Positions 62,593-64,000 of a stretch of DNA of 64,000 bases are shown piece after piece. Both the position numbers and the translations under genes were made by a program. The DNA is from Berberis thunbergii (lineage: Eukaryota > Streptophyta > Magnoliopsida > Ranunculales > Berberidaceae). Each line of letters starts with the position of its first letter. The stretch's first letter is position 1. Location: positions 310,001 to 374,000 of the forward strand of contig QNQO01000683.1 in the NCBI GenBank assembly GCA_003290165.1. The letters are read 5' to 3'. The notes under the pieces were generated by a model. The model was not told the origin of the DNA and did not search any database. It saw nothing but the letters and a program-made list of their open reading frames with translations.

Positions 62593-63370
62593 TGCAGAGA
62601 CTGGAAGACAGAGATGATGAAGAAGAGGAAAGGGAGGAAGAAGAAGAAGATATATATATATATTTTTTTTTCCTTCTCTTTATTAGCACTTTGTAATACT
62701 TAACAAAAAAAAAAAATCTGAGAGAGCTTGAAAATAGGGAGGAAGACCTCCACGGATTTGTCTCTATATTTAAACACACAAGTTGCTACAAATATGGAAA
62801 CCTGGGGTGCCCTTCAGGTGCTTGAACGAGTAATTTTGGGTGACAATAAAAATATTGGCAAGCTAGACATGTCTTATCTTAATTGTTGTTTGATTACTAT
62901 GAAATTTATTAAGAATAAATCTTTTGTATAGTTGGATTTTTTTATTATTAAAAGGCAAGCTTATTCTCACCGGGTATAAAACATCTCAACCTTAACCATT
63001 CAACCAAACTATCATTGACCGCATCAAAAAATTCTATTGCAAATCGACGCAGAAGACTGTGATAACGGGTATTTTGAGACTGATAACAAAGAGTAATATG
63101 CACTCGAGTATTGATAATGGACTTGCTCATCATTAAAAAGCCAGACTATATGCTCTTGAATTTGTTGTAAATTTTTTGTGAATATGCAACAATAATAATG
63201 TTCAAATTTTGAATTCTACATGCTCAAATGAGCCTTTTTTCTATGATCATAATCACATTCAACTCATTTTCTTTTCTTTCTTAGATAAAAACTATCCTCA
63301 AGTTCGTATGTTTGAAATGTTTTAATTGATCATGATTGTTTAGAGTTACTATGTGCCCTTTGTATTAAAA

Positions 63371-63530
63371 GATCTTAATGTTGTGGGTGTAATCATGTCC
63401 AACCCCTAATAAATTTATGTTTCTCTTTCAGTGACCTACTTCAAGATCGTAATGTTGTGGGTACAATTCAAAGATCTTAATGTTGTGGGTATCATCATGA
63501 GATATTCAACCCCTAATAAATTTATAATTC
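63371..63530 (+). repeat. Two-copy direct repeat
   Basis: GATCTTAATGTTGTGGGT, then AATCATG or CATCATG, then CAACCCCTAATAAATTTAT occurs at 63371-63420 and 63473-63530. A third partial copy of the first block (GATCGTAATGTTGTGGGTA) lies at about 63445. Confidence 0.75.
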
Positions 63531-63660
63531 TCCAGCCTTCAATATTTTCTTTGAGAAGTCTATTTACAAAAATCATAATGTTAAGAAGCTCAAACCCGTC
63601 ACGTGTAACATAGACTGTATTTGCACCTGCATTGAAGCTAAACTCAACAGAAACACCCAA

Positions 63661-63775
63661 TGGTGTGATAGTTCAATAGTTAGAGCTTGGCGAATGGTGT
63701 GTTTACCAGTTCTGATGTTTGATGGGTTTTAGGATTCTATGAAACCCATATTTGCCTTCTTTAAAAAAAAAAAAA
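63661..63775 (+). mobile_element. Degenerate SINE-like element
   Basis: GTGATAGTTCAATAGTTAGAG at 63664-63684 resembles the A-box region of the 61.3-kb SINE (ACAGCTCAACGGTTAGAG). The B-box is degraded to GATGGGTTTTAGG, and a 13-base A-run follows at about 63762. Probably an older copy from a related family. Confidence 0.35.
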
Positions 63776-63805
63776 TAATAACTCAACCAGAAATTCTAAA
63801 TGTCG

Positions 63806-63976
63806 AGGGTTTGGGCCAGGAAACCAGCGAGGGAAATGAGGTGGAGGGTTGGAAGTCGTTCAATTTTTTCGTGATACATGCGTTGACTTTTTGCACACGT
63901 ATTCCGAGGGAAGTGAACGGCTCCCACCCCGCCACCTCCCTCCCCTCGCTCATTTCCTCGCCCAAAACCTCGACAG
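63806..63976. repeat. Imperfect foldback (inverted repeat) element
   Basis: The left arm GTCGAGGGTTTGGGCCAGG and the reverse complement of the right arm, GTCGAGGTTTTGGGCGAGG, match with few changes and continue into A(A/G)C(G)AGCGAGGG and GGTGG-like text. The loop is about 80 bp. No target duplication was seen, so its class is open. Confidence 0.6.
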
Positions 63977-64000
63977 TAAGAAACAATCTAACTCAACATA

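Larger units (their letters stand above)
62593..64000. other. Upstream region of polyQ gene and window end
   Basis: The polyQ gene's leader is rich in CTT/CTC on its own strand, and a TTTAAATATAGAG TATA-like motif lies at about 62776-62764. Beyond that are a direct repeat (63371-63530), a SINE-like segment (63661-63775) and a foldback (63806-63976). No gene supported. Confidence 0.45.

Noticed and set aside
62273..62703. Plus-strand ORFs rich in valine, leucine or cysteine
   Set aside because: They are antisense readings of the polyQ and polyT codons of the minus-strand gene.
63783..63986. 67-codon minus-strand ORF
   Set aside because: It spans the foldback element and its composition follows the inverted repeat.

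Overview
The window is nuclear DNA from a flowering plant, most likely a eudicot. The genes carry many GT-AG introns, intergenic DNA is AT-rich, and there are plant-only families (alpha-expansin, AHL, HIPP-like) and plant transposons (CACTA, hAT and PIF/Harbinger MITEs, a Ty3 relic, tRNA-derived SINEs). I cannot name the species. There are no bacterial operons, CRISPR arrays or recognisable viral genes.

Eight protein-coding genes can be assembled exon by exon with consistent splice phases. Four are on the plus strand: a SWI3B-type SWI/SNF subunit (2436-6879), a MORC-family GHKL ATPase with a CW zinc finger (about 17735-31779), an AT-hook/PPC (AHL) protein (37008-41934) and a short THA8-like PPR protein (43675-45836). 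Four are on the minus strand: an alpha-expansin of EXPA20 type (47185-48375), an SDR42E/3-beta-HSD-like dehydrogenase (50274-55397), a small HMA-domain protein lacking the metal-binding cysteines (56426-57287) and an unrecognised polyQ/polyT protein (60112-62592). The PPR and expansin genes converge.

The 7.5-12 kb interval is transposon-rich. A 2.5-kb non-autonomous CACTA element (TSD TTG) sits inside an older MITE and carries some 20 small hairpins in two arrays. A decayed Ty3 pol relic lies just downstream. Other clear insertions are a Tourist-type MITE in a SWI3B intron (TSD TAA), a complete 444-bp hAT MITE (8-bp TSD) between MORC and AHL, and SINE-like elements in introns of the AHL and polyQ genes.

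Three plus-strand genes (SWI3B, MORC, AHL) encode chromatin-associated proteins, but nothing in the sequence shows co-regulation and plant gene order rarely implies shared function. The main anomaly in a gene is an apparent one-base deletion in MORC exon 4: the reading frames on both sides are intact and splice in phase with their neighbours, but they do not join. It is either a sequencing or assembly error, a damaged allele, or a case rescued by an acceptor 29 bp downstream.
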